Assembly (NCBI RefSeq): GCF_902506655.1
Contig: NZ_LR734817.1
Coordinates: 275,667 to 339,666 of the forward strand
Origin: Marinoscillum sp. 108
Lineage (GTDB): Bacteria; Bacteroidota; Bacteroidia; Cytophagales; Cyclobacteriaceae
Length of the DNA stretch: 64,000 nucleotides
Direction: 5' to 3'
The position numbers were made by a program, and so were the translations under genes. Of the stretch, positions 1 to 9,372 are shown piece after piece. The stretch's first letter is position 1; the number at the start of each line of letters is the position of its first letter. The notes below the pieces were generated by a model. That model had not been told where the DNA came from and ran no database searches. It saw only the letters and a list, made by a program, of their open reading frames with translations.

Positions 1-1077
1 TTCGTTTTCGTCTTTCTCTACAGGTAAAATGATACCTGCTCGGTTCGGTGCGTTGAGTTTCAAGGTGATCTCTTCCGCGTCCATGTTGTTGAGCATTTCG
101 ATCAAAAACTTGGCATTGAAGCCAATCTCGATATCCTCTCCGTCATGCTCACAAGACAATCGCTCACTGGCTTCGTTGGAGAAGTCCAAATCCTCAGCAG
201 AGATCAACAATTCACTACCTGTGATCTTCAACCGCACCTGATGAGTGGTCTTATTGGCGTAAATGGCAATCCGCTTCAGAGAGCTCAGGAGCTCACTCTT
301 GTTGATGTTCATCGCATTCTCATTGTCTGAAGGAATCACGTTCTCGTAATCCGGGAATCGCTCATCGATCAGTCGGCATATCATCTTCACATTGTTGAAG
401 CTGAAGAATGCATTAGAAGCGTTAAACTCAAGGTTAACGTTGGTATTTTCAGAAGGAAGTGTAGACTTCAAAAGCGTCAGTGCCTTCCTTGGAATGATCA
501 TATTGTGCGCCATGTCAGAGGCAATATCCACTCGTCGGTATCTAATCAGTCGGTGACTGTCCGTAGCCACAAAGGTGGTATTGGTCTCATCCAGTTTGAT
601 GTATACCCCTGTCATTGCAGGTCTTAGTTCATCATTGCTGGTGGCATAGATGGTGCTGTTGATGGCCTGGGCCAGTACTCCCGATGACATATTCACCGCA
701 TACCCATCAGACACTGTAGGGATCTTAGGGAAGTCCGTTGCGTTCTCGCCACTTAGCTTGTATCTACCGTTATCCGAATTGATCTCTATGCTATAAGTAT
801 CCGCATCGATGGAAAAGGTCACCGGCTGCTCAGGCAAGTTTCTGAGTGTCTCCAAAAGAATCTTGGCGGGAATGGCAATACTTCCATTCTCCTTAGCTTC
901 CACTTCCAGCTCAGTGATCATGCTTGTCTGAAGATCAGATGCAGTGATCGTCAAAGTACCATCTGTGATTTCAAAAAGAAAATTCTCAAGAATAGGCACC
1001 ACGGGATTCGTTGTGATCACACCATTGATGGCAGAAAGTTGCTTAAGCAGGTAAGATGATGATACTATAAATTTCAT
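1..1077 (-). CDS. dnaN: DNA polymerase III sliding clamp (beta subunit), C-terminus cut by window edge
   Basis: Reading back from the ATG at 1077 gives one open frame of 359 codons that runs off the window start. It begins MKFIVSSSYLLKQLSAING, the usual clamp N-terminus. Typical clamp segments follow: the DLQTSM strand near residue 45, ATDSHRLIRYR near 170 and RFPDYENVIP near 240. The visible end (GIILPVEKDENE) lies just before the conserved C-terminal MPVML-type ending, so only about 10-15 residues are missing. The protein is the ring that tethers replicative polymerase to DNA. It is separated from the gld run by about 125 bp that contain its own promoter. Frame continuity and family motifs make this call secure. 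Confidence 0.95.
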   Translation of the reverse strand, partial: MKFIVSSSYLLKQLSAINGVITTNPVVPILENFLFEITDGTLTITASDLQTSMITELEVEAKENGSIAIPAKILLETLRNLPEQPVTFSIDADTYSIEINSDNGRYKLSGENATDFPKIPTVSDGYAVNMSSGVLAQAINSTIYATSNDELRPAMTGVYIKLDETNTTFVATDSHRLIRYRRVDIASDMAHNMIIPRKALTLLKSTLPSENTNVNLEFNASNAFFSFNNVKMICRLIDERFPDYENVIPSDNENAMNINKSELLSSLKRIAIYANKTTHQVRLKITGSELLISAEDLDFSNEASERLSCEHDGEDIEIGFNAKFLIEMLNNMDAEEITLKLNAPNRAGIILPVEKDENE

Positions 1078-1101
1078 GGATTCACGATTTCAATTGGGCG
1101 T

Positions 1102-1109
1102 CAAATTTA
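1102..1109 (-). promoter_or_regulatory. Putative dnaN promoter, -7 box
   Basis: On the minus strand these bases read TAAATTTG, a match to the Bacteroidota -7 consensus TAnnTTTG, 25 bases before the dnaN ATG. A T-rich run near 1129-1133 sits where the -33 TTTG element would be expected but is not a clean match. Confidence 0.45.
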
Positions 1110-1202
1110 ACCCGAAATTGTCATTGGAAAAAAATATACCGGAGAATTGGTTTCCCTAATAATAATCTTTCGATTGAATGGTCCCTCAATGTGGTCTGGG
1201 TC

Positions 1203-2105
1203 CTATTTTTTATACTTAAAATCCTCCTTTTTCAATAAAATCTCCTTCATTCGCCTGTCATCTACCACCAGCATGGATCCTTCATAGGTCATTAGCAGAT
1301 AAAAGCGATCTCCGGATAACTTCGGAAAAATGTCTATAACCACAGGTGCCTCCTGATTGATGGCCTCAATGGTGAGGGTAGCAAGTGGTGGCATTTTAGA
1401 GAGGCTGTCGTATTTTTCAAACCGACCGGCACTCAACCATTCGTTGGTCTGAAAGAGTTGAAACAGGTTGAGATAGTTGACCACTGCATTGGAGTCAATG
1501 GGGGCAATGTCCTCTACGACAAAGAAGTCCTTGTCGAAATTGATGGTAAAATCTGAGTCATCTGACTGTTGATAATCCAAAGTCAGTTTTTGAATCGTCC
1601 TCCAACTGGCATCCACCACCAGCCGATCGCGCCATTGGGCAGGCTTCAGTTCGAAAAGTCCCCCCAGGTACTCATTGTATCCGGGGATGTGCACCTCATA
1701 AACCTCCTCACTTCCGGTCAGTGCAAAATAGGTCTTGGTCTTGGTAGGATTTCCCCAAACTCTGAAATTCAACGGGTTTGCCCCGCCTACGGCTACTTCA
1801 ATACCTTCTTCGGGCTCTATATCCACTGGTTTCTTCACTTTCACCCTCGTCAGGATGGAAAAGAGCAGTTGCCGAACAGACGGGTCAGCAGGATATTGAT
1901 CATTCACACGCCACTTTCCCGTGTTTTTGGATAATGCCACTCCCTCACCGATCTGGATATTGCTTATTCCCGCAGTATCTGCCAGTATGAATTTGTTTTC
2001 GTCAAAAGAGACACCCGTTCGCTGGCTTCCCAAAAAGAAAAACAAGACATTGACCAGCAGCAGTCCCATAAAAATCACCAACAGATTACGATTATGTGTT
2101 GTCAT
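1203..2105 (-). CDS. DUF4340-like membrane-anchored protein, last gene of the gld-type ABC operon
   Basis: The 300-residue product has one N-terminal membrane anchor (about residues 7-26, LLVIFMGLLLVNVLFFF) and a long beta-rich extracytoplasmic part. The layout, with repeated segments such as VGGANPLNFRVWGNPTKTKTYFAL and a later WRDRLVV stretch, resembles DUF4340 proteins, which commonly sit beside GldG-type genes. It starts one base after the gldG stop, so it is surely co-transcribed with it. By position it is probably an accessory periplasmic part of the GldA-GldF-GldG transporter. No catalytic motif is visible. The family assignment is by context and general pattern, so the function is inferred. 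Confidence 0.7.
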   Translation of the reverse strand: MTTHNRNLLVIFMGLLLVNVLFFFLGSQRTGVSFDENKFILADTAGISNIQIGEGVALSKNTGKWRVNDQYPADPSVRQLLFSILTRVKVKKPVDIEPEEGIEVAVGGANPLNFRVWGNPTKTKTYFALTGSEEVYEVHIPGYNEYLGGLFELKPAQWRDRLVVDASWRTIQKLTLDYQQSDDSDFTINFDKDFFVVEDIAPIDSNAVVNYLNLFQLFQTNEWLSAGRFEKYDSLSKMPPLATLTIEAINQEAPVVIDIFPKLSGDRFYLLMTYEGSMLVVDDRRMKEILLKKEDFKYKK

Positions 2106-2106
2106 G

Positions 2107-3789
2107 TTAGTACTTGTTTCTGCGTTTTCTCCAAATCATCTTGAGCACTCCAAAAAGCAACAGCAGCACGATGGGAATCACCAGATTGATGACCTGCCAT
2201 TTGGTACGTTCCTGCTTCACTTTCACTTTGTCCAACGGGCGAATCTTCACCTCTTTGGCCCGGGTCTCCACCAGCCCGTCCTCGTCCACCAGATAGTCTA
2301 TCAGATTCATGAGCATGGCCTCATTGGCATAGGTCTTCTGACTATAGGGTTCCACTCCCAAAGGCAGCGGTTTGCCATCTTCCAGGCTCAGCTCGTTGCG
2401 TACCAGGTCTCCATCTGCTATGACCACCACTTTGTTTTTCACCCCATCTTCTACCATCTCTTCCTTTTTGAATCCCTGAGGTGGAAACCGATTTTTATAG
2501 AGTGAGGTAAACGTTCCTTCCAGTAAATAACCCACGGTTCGTGGCCCACTTTGAAATTTCTCAGGCATCAGGTCAGACTGCAGGTCATTGAAACTCACAG
2601 TGACCGGCGCGCCCATGACTTTACTATGAGCAGAAGTCATCAGCAAGGGAATCTTCTCCACACCCACGGCTTTCACCGTGTCAATTGTAGAAGCAAAGCG
2701 AACCATCACCGCGTCCATGTTTTTCACCACAGGATGTTTACCATAGTTGGTAATGATGGGGAAGTACGGCCAGGGCAGCATGCGTATTTGGGCCTGATCA
2801 CCCAGGTTTCCTGCCACCACCGGAAAGTCACCACAGTTGAGGTCGGCTACATAGTTTTGATTGATGCGCACCCCATATTTGAAAAGCAAATCCGCCAAAC
2901 GGGTATCATATGGAATGGCCACCGTGCCATCGCCTGCTGCACTGTCCATATTTACACTTAGGGCATCCAGGAAGAAAGCAACGCTTCCGCCCTTCATCAC
3001 AAACTGATCCAGTAGATATTTTTCCCGGTCGGAAAATGCAGTGGTAGGCTTGGTCACCAGCAGCAAATCATAACCAGTAATCGGCGTGGTGCGAGTGGGT
3101 AGGTTCACCCTAAACAAATCATATTTGGTAAGAACGAGGTTATTCAATCCGGCCAACTGACTGGTATCCGGCTCGTTGTGACCGGTAATCAGCCCCACTC
3201 TTTTGCGGCCAGTCCCAGCCAACTGCTGCAGGGCATTGGCAAACTCATACTCCAGTCCCTCGATGGACTGGTTGATAATCTCTTCCGGCCCACTGGCCCT
3301 GTTACCTTTCAGCAGATTAAGAGCGAGTTCCCGGCCGCCGTAGGAAATAATCGCTCCCGGAAAGATCAGTTTCTGAGTGCTCTTGCCATCGATGGTATAA
3401 TTAAGATTGGTAGGCTGCAGGCCCTGATTGATCAGTCCCTGGAAATACTGGTTGCGGGCACGGGTGCTCGCTGCTTCTCCCGGGTCCACGAATTTCACAT
3501 CAAAATTCACATCCGTATAAATGGCGAACTCCTCCAGTAATTCACGGATCGACTTTTGAAAACGAATGAAATTAGCCGGTAGCTCCCCCGCCAGGTATAC
3601 CTCCACAATCACATCTGCATCCAATCTTTTGAGTAGGTTTCTGGTAGGATCAGAAATACTGTACCGGTTTTCCTCAGTCATATCCAGGCGAAATCGATAG
3701 CGATCTGCTACCTGAAAAAGCAAGACAATAATCAGTACCCCTATGCCCAGGTGCAACCACAAACCCAATCTGTAACCACTTTTCCTCAT
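2107..3789 (-). CDS. gldG: GldG-type gliding-motility ABC transporter auxiliary component
   Basis: The 560-residue protein has an N-terminal membrane helix (about residues 8-27), a large extracytoplasmic region and a C-terminal helix (LVIPIVLLLLFGVLKMIW) followed by a basic tail. This is the architecture of GldG, an ABC-2 auxiliary protein. The segment RYSISDPTRNLLKRLDADVIVEVYL near residue 45 and the GHNEPD and YDLLLVTKP segments near 205-250 are typical of the family. It overlaps gldF by four bases and is followed after one base by the DUF4340 gene. In Flavobacterium johnsoniae GldA, GldF and GldG are linked to gliding and surface-protein function. Whether this organism glides cannot be told from the window. 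Confidence 0.88.
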   Translation of the reverse strand: MRKSGYRLGLWLHLGIGVLIIVLLFQVADRYRFRLDMTEENRYSISDPTRNLLKRLDADVIVEVYLAGELPANFIRFQKSIRELLEEFAIYTDVNFDVKFVDPGEAASTRARNQYFQGLINQGLQPTNLNYTIDGKSTQKLIFPGAIISYGGRELALNLLKGNRASGPEEIINQSIEGLEYEFANALQQLAGTGRKRVGLITGHNEPDTSQLAGLNNLVLTKYDLFRVNLPTRTTPITGYDLLLVTKPTTAFSDREKYLLDQFVMKGGSVAFFLDALSVNMDSAAGDGTVAIPYDTRLADLLFKYGVRINQNYVADLNCGDFPVVAGNLGDQAQIRMLPWPYFPIITNYGKHPVVKNMDAVMVRFASTIDTVKAVGVEKIPLLMTSAHSKVMGAPVTVSFNDLQSDLMPEKFQSGPRTVGYLLEGTFTSLYKNRFPPQGFKKEEMVEDGVKNKVVVIADGDLVRNELSLEDGKPLPLGVEPYSQKTYANEAMLMNLIDYLVDEDGLVETRAKEVKIRPLDKVKVKQERTKWQVINLVIPIVLLLLFGVLKMIWRKRRNKY

Positions 3790-4511
3790 TTTCCGAATCC
3801 CAGGGTTAATTGTGTAAATAGCAACATCAGAGCCATCAGGCTCCCGAAATAGACAACATCCTTAAAGTCCAGTAAACCGCGACTGATAGACGTATAATGC
3901 GCCATAATGCCCAACTCAGCGATGTAATAGGACCAGTCTGCCCAGAGATTGATCTCCGCTACGGCATCAAATCCGGCATAAAAAAAGAAACACAGAAAAG
4001 CCGCCAAAATGAAGGAAACAATCTGGTTTCCCGTAAGGGCTGAGGCCAGGATGCCTATGGCCGTGAAGACACCTCCCAGAAACACCAGGCCTATATAGGA
4101 GCCTATGATCCCTGGAGTATCGAGGTTGCCAACCGGGTTACTGAGATAACTCAGCGAGTAGTAATAGATGATGGTGGGCAGCACTGAAAACAGAACCAGA
4201 AAAAATCCGGCAAGGAATTTTCCCATAATGATCTGAGAATCCCTGAAGGGCAGCGTCTGCAAAAGCTCAATGGTTCCGGAGCGCTTCTCTTCGGCAAAAG
4301 ATTTCATGGTGATGGCCGGGATCAAAAACATAAACATGTATGGCCCCAGGCTAAAGAGCGGCTCCATGCTGGCATAGCCATAGTCGAGCACGTTGGTATC
4401 CGGAAATACCCACATAAGCAGGCCGATTCCTATGAGAAAAACCCCGATAACCACATAGGCAATCAGGGAGTCCAGAAATTCATTGACTTCTTTTAAAAAA
4501 ATGCTGATCAT
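3786..4511 (-). CDS. gldF: GldF-type ABC transporter permease
   Basis: The 241-residue product has about six hydrophobic membrane segments. It carries the ABC-2 permease signature region KSFAEEKRSGTIELLQTLPF near residues 70-90, where the EExR/GTIE motif contacts the ATPase. It begins MISIFLKEVNEFLDSLIAYV, the usual start of GldF proteins. It overlaps both gldA (upstream) and gldG (downstream) by four bases, which implies translational coupling. The role is the membrane channel of the Gld ABC complex in the inner membrane. The substrate of the family is not established. Confidence 0.9.
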   Translation of the reverse strand: MISIFLKEVNEFLDSLIAYVVIGVFLIGIGLLMWVFPDTNVLDYGYASMEPLFSLGPYMFMFLIPAITMKSFAEEKRSGTIELLQTLPFRDSQIIMGKFLAGFFLVLFSVLPTIIYYYSLSYLSNPVGNLDTPGIIGSYIGLVFLGGVFTAIGILASALTGNQIVSFILAAFLCFFFYAGFDAVAEINLWADWSYYIAELGIMAHYTSISRGLLDFKDVVYFGSLMALMLLFTQLTLGFGK

Positions 4512-5416
4512 GCTTCCGTCTTTTGCGTTAAGCGATGAAAAATTTCTTCCAGTGACTGCTGTGATTTGGTGAGGCTCACCAACGGCAGGTCATTTTCGGA
4601 GGTGATCCGAAGGAGCTCCGCCCTCAGGTCTGAGCGATCAGACTCAATCAAATAGGCGCTGGCCCCAAAAGGCTGAGGCTCGAAACCGGCTTGTATAAAC
4701 ACGCTCTGATCTACGGGTTGCTCAAATTCGATGATTATTCCATTGGTATGATTGAGTCCCTCTTTGAGCACAGATAGCTGATCATTGGCCACGAGCTCAC
4801 CACGATCGATGATCACCACATGGTCGCATATAGCCTCCACCTCCTGCATGATGTGGGTGGAAAGGATCACCGTTTTGTCCACGCTAATGTCTTTGATCAC
4901 CTGACGAATTTCCAAAATCTGATTGGGATCGAGGCCCGATGTGGGCTCATCCAGGATAAGTACTTTGGGGTTATGAATCAGGGCTTTGGCCAAGCCCACT
5001 CGTTGGCGATACCCCTTCGAAAGGGCACTGAGTCGCTTGCCACGCTCCCGCTGCAGTCCCACGAGCTCAATCATTTCGTCCACCCGCTTGCCTGCGCTTT
5101 TCAGTCCATAGGCACTGGCTATGAATCGCAGAAACTCCCTGACGTACATATCCAGATACAAGGAATTATGCTCCGGCAAATAGCCGGTGAGTGCCTTGGT
5201 TTGGAGGGGGTGATCTGTCACATCCAGTCCTTCTATCAGCACCTGACCAGCTGTAGGCCGGATATACCCGGTGGCCATTTTCATGGTGGTGGACTTTCCT
5301 GCACCATTAGGACCCAAAAAGCCGGTAATTCGCCCCTTTTCAGCTTCGAAAGAAATATCGCTGACTGCCCGCTGTGTCCCGAAGACTTTTGTTAATTGCT
5401 GGATAGATACGGCCAT
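4508..5416 (-). CDS. gldA: GldA-type ABC transporter ATP-binding protein
   Basis: The 302-residue ATPase has Walker A GPNGAGKS at residues 35-42, a signature-like LSALSKGYRQR near 135, Walker B LILDEPTSGLDP near 155 and the switch His in LSTHIMQEVE. Length and domain order match GldA, a nucleotide-binding domain plus a C-terminal extension of about 80 residues. It follows the SDR gene by five bases and overlaps gldF by four. It powers the GldF/GldG complex. Other ABC-2 ATPases share these motifs, but the three-gene order gives the specific call. Confidence 0.9.
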   Translation of the reverse strand: MAVSIQQLTKVFGTQRAVSDISFEAEKGRITGFLGPNGAGKSTTMKMATGYIRPTAGQVLIEGLDVTDHPLQTKALTGYLPEHNSLYLDMYVREFLRFIASAYGLKSAGKRVDEMIELVGLQRERGKRLSALSKGYRQRVGLAKALIHNPKVLILDEPTSGLDPNQILEIRQVIKDISVDKTVILSTHIMQEVEAICDHVVIIDRGELVANDQLSVLKEGLNHTNGIIIEFEQPVDQSVFIQAGFEPQPFGASAYLIESDRSDLRAELLRITSENDLPLVSLTKSQQSLEEIFHRLTQKTEA

Positions 5417-5421
5417 AGATT

Positions 5422-6123
5422 TTACTGCTTGCCTTTTGGTCTGAGTGGTCTGAGTTCCAAATCTACAGGAAGATAATTAGGATGTGTATTTAAAAGATCA
5501 ATCACTGACTTAGCTACGTCTTCCGGGCGCATCATGTTGTCATTGGCGGCTATGGAATCTATCTGATCGAAGAATCCGGTCTTGATGCTCCCCGGATAAA
5601 CATTGGTGACTTTGATGCCCCAGTCCCGCAGCTCCATCATCAGGGAGTGGCCAAACCCACGCACTGCGTGCTTGGTGGCTACATAACCGCTCATGTTTTT
5701 CACACCGTTGAGACCGGCAATCGAGCTGATATTGACGATATGGCCCTGATCCATCTTTTTCATTTGGGGCACCACCATTTTGGTACAGTACATCAGGCCG
5801 TGTACATTCACATCAAACATTCCTTTCCAGTCTTCCACATTCAGTTCGTCCACGGGCCCCATCACCCCATATCCGGCGTTATTGATGAGGATGTGAATCT
5901 CTGACCCCATGCGGGAAACGGACTCCCGATAGGCGCTGGCCACCGAATCAAAATCCGCCACATCAGTTTCTATAAAATGAAAGTGGTCATCCATCAGCTC
6001 CGGCTGAGACCTGCTCCAGCCGGCTACCTCCACGCCTGCATCCAGTAGCTGCCGGGCCATTTCCAATCCTATTCCTTTACTCACTCCTGTCACTATGGCT
6101 CTCTTACCCTTCAAATGCTCCAT
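5422..6123 (-). CDS. Short-chain dehydrogenase/reductase (SDR)
   Basis: This is a classical SDR of 233 residues. The cofactor loop TGVSKGIG is at residues 12-19, NNAG near 81-84, the catalytic Ser in NISSIAG near 133-134, and the YxxxK pair is Y147/K151. An Asp/Glu pair (ETDVAD) lies after the second strand. It probably reduces a carbonyl with NAD(P)H in the cytoplasm; the substrate cannot be predicted. It is the first gene of the minus-strand run, five bases ahead of gldA, but has no evident functional link to the transporter. A purine-rich CAGGAGA stretch precedes the ATG. The upstream 200 bp separate it from the divergent SIR2 gene. Confidence 0.9.
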   Translation of the reverse strand: MEHLKGKRAIVTGVSKGIGLEMARQLLDAGVEVAGWSRSQPELMDDHFHFIETDVADFDSVASAYRESVSRMGSEIHILINNAGYGVMGPVDELNVEDWKGMFDVNVHGLMYCTKMVVPQMKKMDQGHIVNISSIAGLNGVKNMSGYVATKHAVRGFGHSLMMELRDWGIKVTNVYPGSIKTGFFDQIDSIAANDNMMRPEDVAKSVIDLLNTHPNYLPVDLELRPLRPKGKQ

Positions 6124-6328
6124 TCTCCTGTTTGATTTTAACTAAACGCAATATTGTTGGTTTTTATTCTTATCTGAAACAGTCGGGGGGCATTTCTGTT
6201 TGGGTGTGGTTCAAATGCATATACTAAAAATACGTTACCTTTTTTTCCAACACCATAGTTAAGGGTATGAATAAATAATCGATCGTTCAATCACTGAGAC
6301 AATAATCAGACTTAACTATCTTTCCCGT

Positions 6329-9300
6329 ATGATCCGTTTTGAAGAATCTTTAGTTCGGCAGATTGAAATAATCAAAAAGGCTGCTAATGCAGGAAAGCTT
6401 GTTCTTTTCGTTGGAGCCGGGGTTTCTCAAAATTCAGGAATACCTGGCTGGGGGCATTTAACTGAAGAGTTGAGGAAAGATTTAACTGGCATACCTCCTG
6501 GTGAGTATAGTGCTCAAGTTATTGCCCAAATGTATTTCAATAAATTTGGAAAAAGAGCGTATACGGATAAGGTTCAGCGAATTCTAAATACTGAAAGCAA
6601 ACAGCCAAACCCTATTCACAACCTCCTCTTTGACCTGAATCCCAGACACATTTTAACAACAAACTTTGATAATTTGATTGAATTATCGGCCTATGAAAAC
6701 CAGCACCCTTTTTCCGTAGTATCACAGGACACAGAGTTACCTACAGCTGAATACATACAACTAATTATCAAAGTTCACGGAGATTTTTCAAATGGCGGTG
6801 AGAACATTGTGCTAAAGGAAGATGATTACCTGAGCTACCCAAGAAAATACCCTTTGATCAAAAGTTACATTGAATCTCTTTTTGCTTCAAGTGTGATTCT
6901 TTTTATCGGCTATGGCTATAAGGATGATAACCTGAAACAAATCATTGATCAGGTTCGGGTCTATTTAGGTGACGATTCCCATCAAGCCTATCTCATCAGA
7001 CCTGAACCAACAGATAATCAAATAGAACTGGATTACTTCGATAAGAAAAACATCCAGGTGATCTCCTATTTTGATGATATGTGGAATTACCTGAAATCAG
7101 GAAACCCTCATGATCAACCCCTCAATATTGAGGTAAACGGAATTGAAGGGATAGGTTTAAACTTATTCAAAATACTGAATTTCATCTCCAAATTTGATCC
7201 AGAGGTTTATAGGCTGTCTTTTGAAAATGTAGTGAATCAAAGTTTGACGGCAATAGGAAACTTGAACAAACAACTGGCATTTATTCCTCCATTTCATCTG
7301 ATGAATATCTTTCCCTTCAACAAAGGTCAGCTGAAATGGTCGTATGTCGATGATTATAATTATGATAGAAGTAACTATTCACTTACTACCAAAAACAGTG
7401 AATTGCTTAGTCTATTTGCAGCCATTAAAACTGATAAAAATGGGCATTTCAAGGGGGTTAGTTCCAAATTCATAAAAAATATTCTACCCCAAAAACTTAC
7501 TCCGGAAGCCGAGAAAGCCTTTAGTGAGAAATTGAATTCGGACGTTTCAGCCCTTATCAATGCATTGAACAAAAACTTGATTTATGATCTCCCTATTTCA
7601 GCTGCCCAAAATACGTCTAGTGGCAAAAAAAGAATTACTTACAAGATTGAAAACCAACTCACAGATTGCCACAGTCTTTTCTTCAAATTTCAGTTTTCAA
7701 AGTCTTTCGAAATTGCATATTCCAATAATTCAATAAAATTAACTGCTCAAGAGTATTTAGAACATGGATATACTTTTTATCAATTTCGAGATTACAAAAG
7801 AGCCTGTATAGAGTTTCAAAATGCCTCGAGAATCGCATGGAAGCAGAAACTTTACATCATATATATAATCGCCTCAATGAATATCAAGAGGTTATTAAAA
7901 AGTGTGGATTTTGACCGAGATACGACAGGTGGAGATTCAACAAAAACATTTATTGAAAATGCCATTAATCAGTCTGGTGTCAGGCACCTCCATGAGACGG
8001 CCTTTAGTCTGGATGTGTCGCTAACTGAACGTGAAATAATCAGATACCTCATTGAGGATAATATGTCAGATTCAGTTAGCAACAAGGTAAGAAAGTCCCT
8101 TTTTGAGGTTAGAAAATTACCCTCTACGTACTCAGATAGTCATTTGTCTCTAACTTATGAGATTAACTCGCTTTTTGTACACCTGAATGCGAATTGCATC
8201 ATATATGATCACTATACGAATTTTAAAAATCTGGTTCGTGATGCATTCGAATCATACTGTCTGAACTATTCAAAATCCAATCCAAAAACTCAATTTGAAA
8301 TTTTCTATCTGGAAATTGCTATTCTCTATATCTCCTATCTGGATGTTAGTGATATTTTATCCGATTCCCTAATTGAGAGAATAAATATCGATGAGAACAA
8401 TATCTCTGGATTCATTCAAATAATTAATGATTTACTTGAATCCAGCTACATAACAAATGAGTTCGGGAAAGTATCATCCAACAATTTTAATGATGATAAG
8501 GTGATGTTCGGCTTCAAGGATCGATTGTCGCAGATGATCAATACATCCCTAGCACTAATGGCCAAAATCGATATTGATTCGAGTCATTTTGAGCTTTTAA
8601 CAAATCCAATTCTGCATGTAATCCAATTGATGAGAAGGCATGAACTAAAGCACGTTTCAGGGGTCTTATTAAAGCATCAGGAAGCATTCAGTAATATTCA
8701 ATTAGAAACTATACTTCTAAACTTATTGGATCATGACATATGGGCTTATAATTCCATTTATTCTGTCATTAATATACTTAAAGAAAGGGATGAGAATTAT
8801 AAAATAAAGCGGGCGGATATATTAGATAAAATACGTAGTTTGGATTTTAAAGGTGAGCAAGGCTTACCATTTCGTCTGTATGAAATAACCGATATAGAAA
8901 TCAAGCATTTTATTAAAGAGGTGATTGAGAATAGAATGAAAGAAACATTTCATGAAGATGATTATAAAAGTGCGGTAATCTCTGACATTGTTGAGCCCTC
9001 CTTATACCTATCACCATACCTGCAAAGAATCTTAGGAAATACAGATAAGCGAGAAACAATAATCAATCATTGGCATTACCGATTCATTATTGAGCATTTG
9101 ATCGAACGACTTCACCTTGAAAATTTATTTCAAAATGAACTAAATGAGCTTTTAGAAAACTCCGATTATTTTTCTTGGCTGTATAAACCTGAAGCTTTCA
9201 ATTACGAAAGGTTCGATAAGGAATGGCTAAACTTTGAAAGGTCAGATTGGTTTATCAGCAGAATTAAAAATGTGGATATTTTGAAGGAAAAAGTCCAAGA

Positions 9301-9361
9301 AATTGCAGAAACAGATCAAGATAAGGAACTCGCCTATTTTTTCACTTGCCATTTATCCTAA
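6329..9361 (+). CDS. Large SIR2-domain protein, candidate antiphage NADase (defence-associated sirtuin type)
   Basis: The 1010-residue protein has an N-terminal SIR2 domain over about 250 residues: GAGVSQNSG from residue 30, TTNFD at 110-114 (N112 the likely catalytic Asn), KVHGD with H150 as the likely catalytic His, and GYGYKDDN at 194-201. The remaining 750 residues have no family I recognise. They look alpha-helical, with a TPR-like stretch near 471-510 (YLEHGYTFYQFRDYKRAC). Length and layout resemble the defence-associated sirtuins DSR1/DSR2, which deplete NAD+ on phage infection. The gene is clearly more AT-rich than its neighbours, which suggests transfer. It stands alone, divergent from the SDR gene and 11 bases before an unrelated esterase. 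Identification of the SIR2 domain is secure; the defence role is inferred. Confidence 0.85.
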   Translation: MIRFEESLVRQIEIIKKAANAGKLVLFVGAGVSQNSGIPGWGHLTEELRKDLTGIPPGEYSAQVIAQMYFNKFGKRAYTDKVQRILNTESKQPNPIHNLLFDLNPRHILTTNFDNLIELSAYENQHPFSVVSQDTELPTAEYIQLIIKVHGDFSNGGENIVLKEDDYLSYPRKYPLIKSYIESLFASSVILFIGYGYKDDNLKQIIDQVRVYLGDDSHQAYLIRPEPTDNQIELDYFDKKNIQVISYFDDMWNYLKSGNPHDQPLNIEVNGIEGIGLNLFKILNFISKFDPEVYRLSFENVVNQSLTAIGNLNKQLAFIPPFHLMNIFPFNKGQLKWSYVDDYNYDRSNYSLTTKNSELLSLFAAIKTDKNGHFKGVSSKFIKNILPQKLTPEAEKAFSEKLNSDVSALINALNKNLIYDLPISAAQNTSSGKKRITYKIENQLTDCHSLFFKFQFSKSFEIAYSNNSIKLTAQEYLEHGYTFYQFRDYKRACIEFQNASRIAWKQKLYIIYIIASMNIKRLLKSVDFDRDTTGGDSTKTFIENAINQSGVRHLHETAFSLDVSLTEREIIRYLIEDNMSDSVSNKVRKSLFEVRKLPSTYSDSHLSLTYEINSLFVHLNANCIIYDHYTNFKNLVRDAFESYCLNYSKSNPKTQFEIFYLEIAILYISYLDVSDILSDSLIERINIDENNISGFIQIINDLLESSYITNEFGKVSSNNFNDDKVMFGFKDRLSQMINTSLALMAKIDIDSSHFELLTNPILHVIQLMRRHELKHVSGVLLKHQEAFSNIQLETILLNLLDHDIWAYNSIYSVINILKERDENYKIKRADILDKIRSLDFKGEQGLPFRLYEITDIEIKHFIKEVIENRMKETFHEDDYKSAVISDIVEPSLYLSPYLQRILGNTDKRETIINHWHYRFIIEHLIERLHLENLFQNELNELLENSDYFSWLYKPEAFNYERFDKEWLNFERSDWFISRIKNVDILKEKVQEIAETDQDKELAYFFTCHLS

Positions 9362-9372
9362 AATCACTCACT

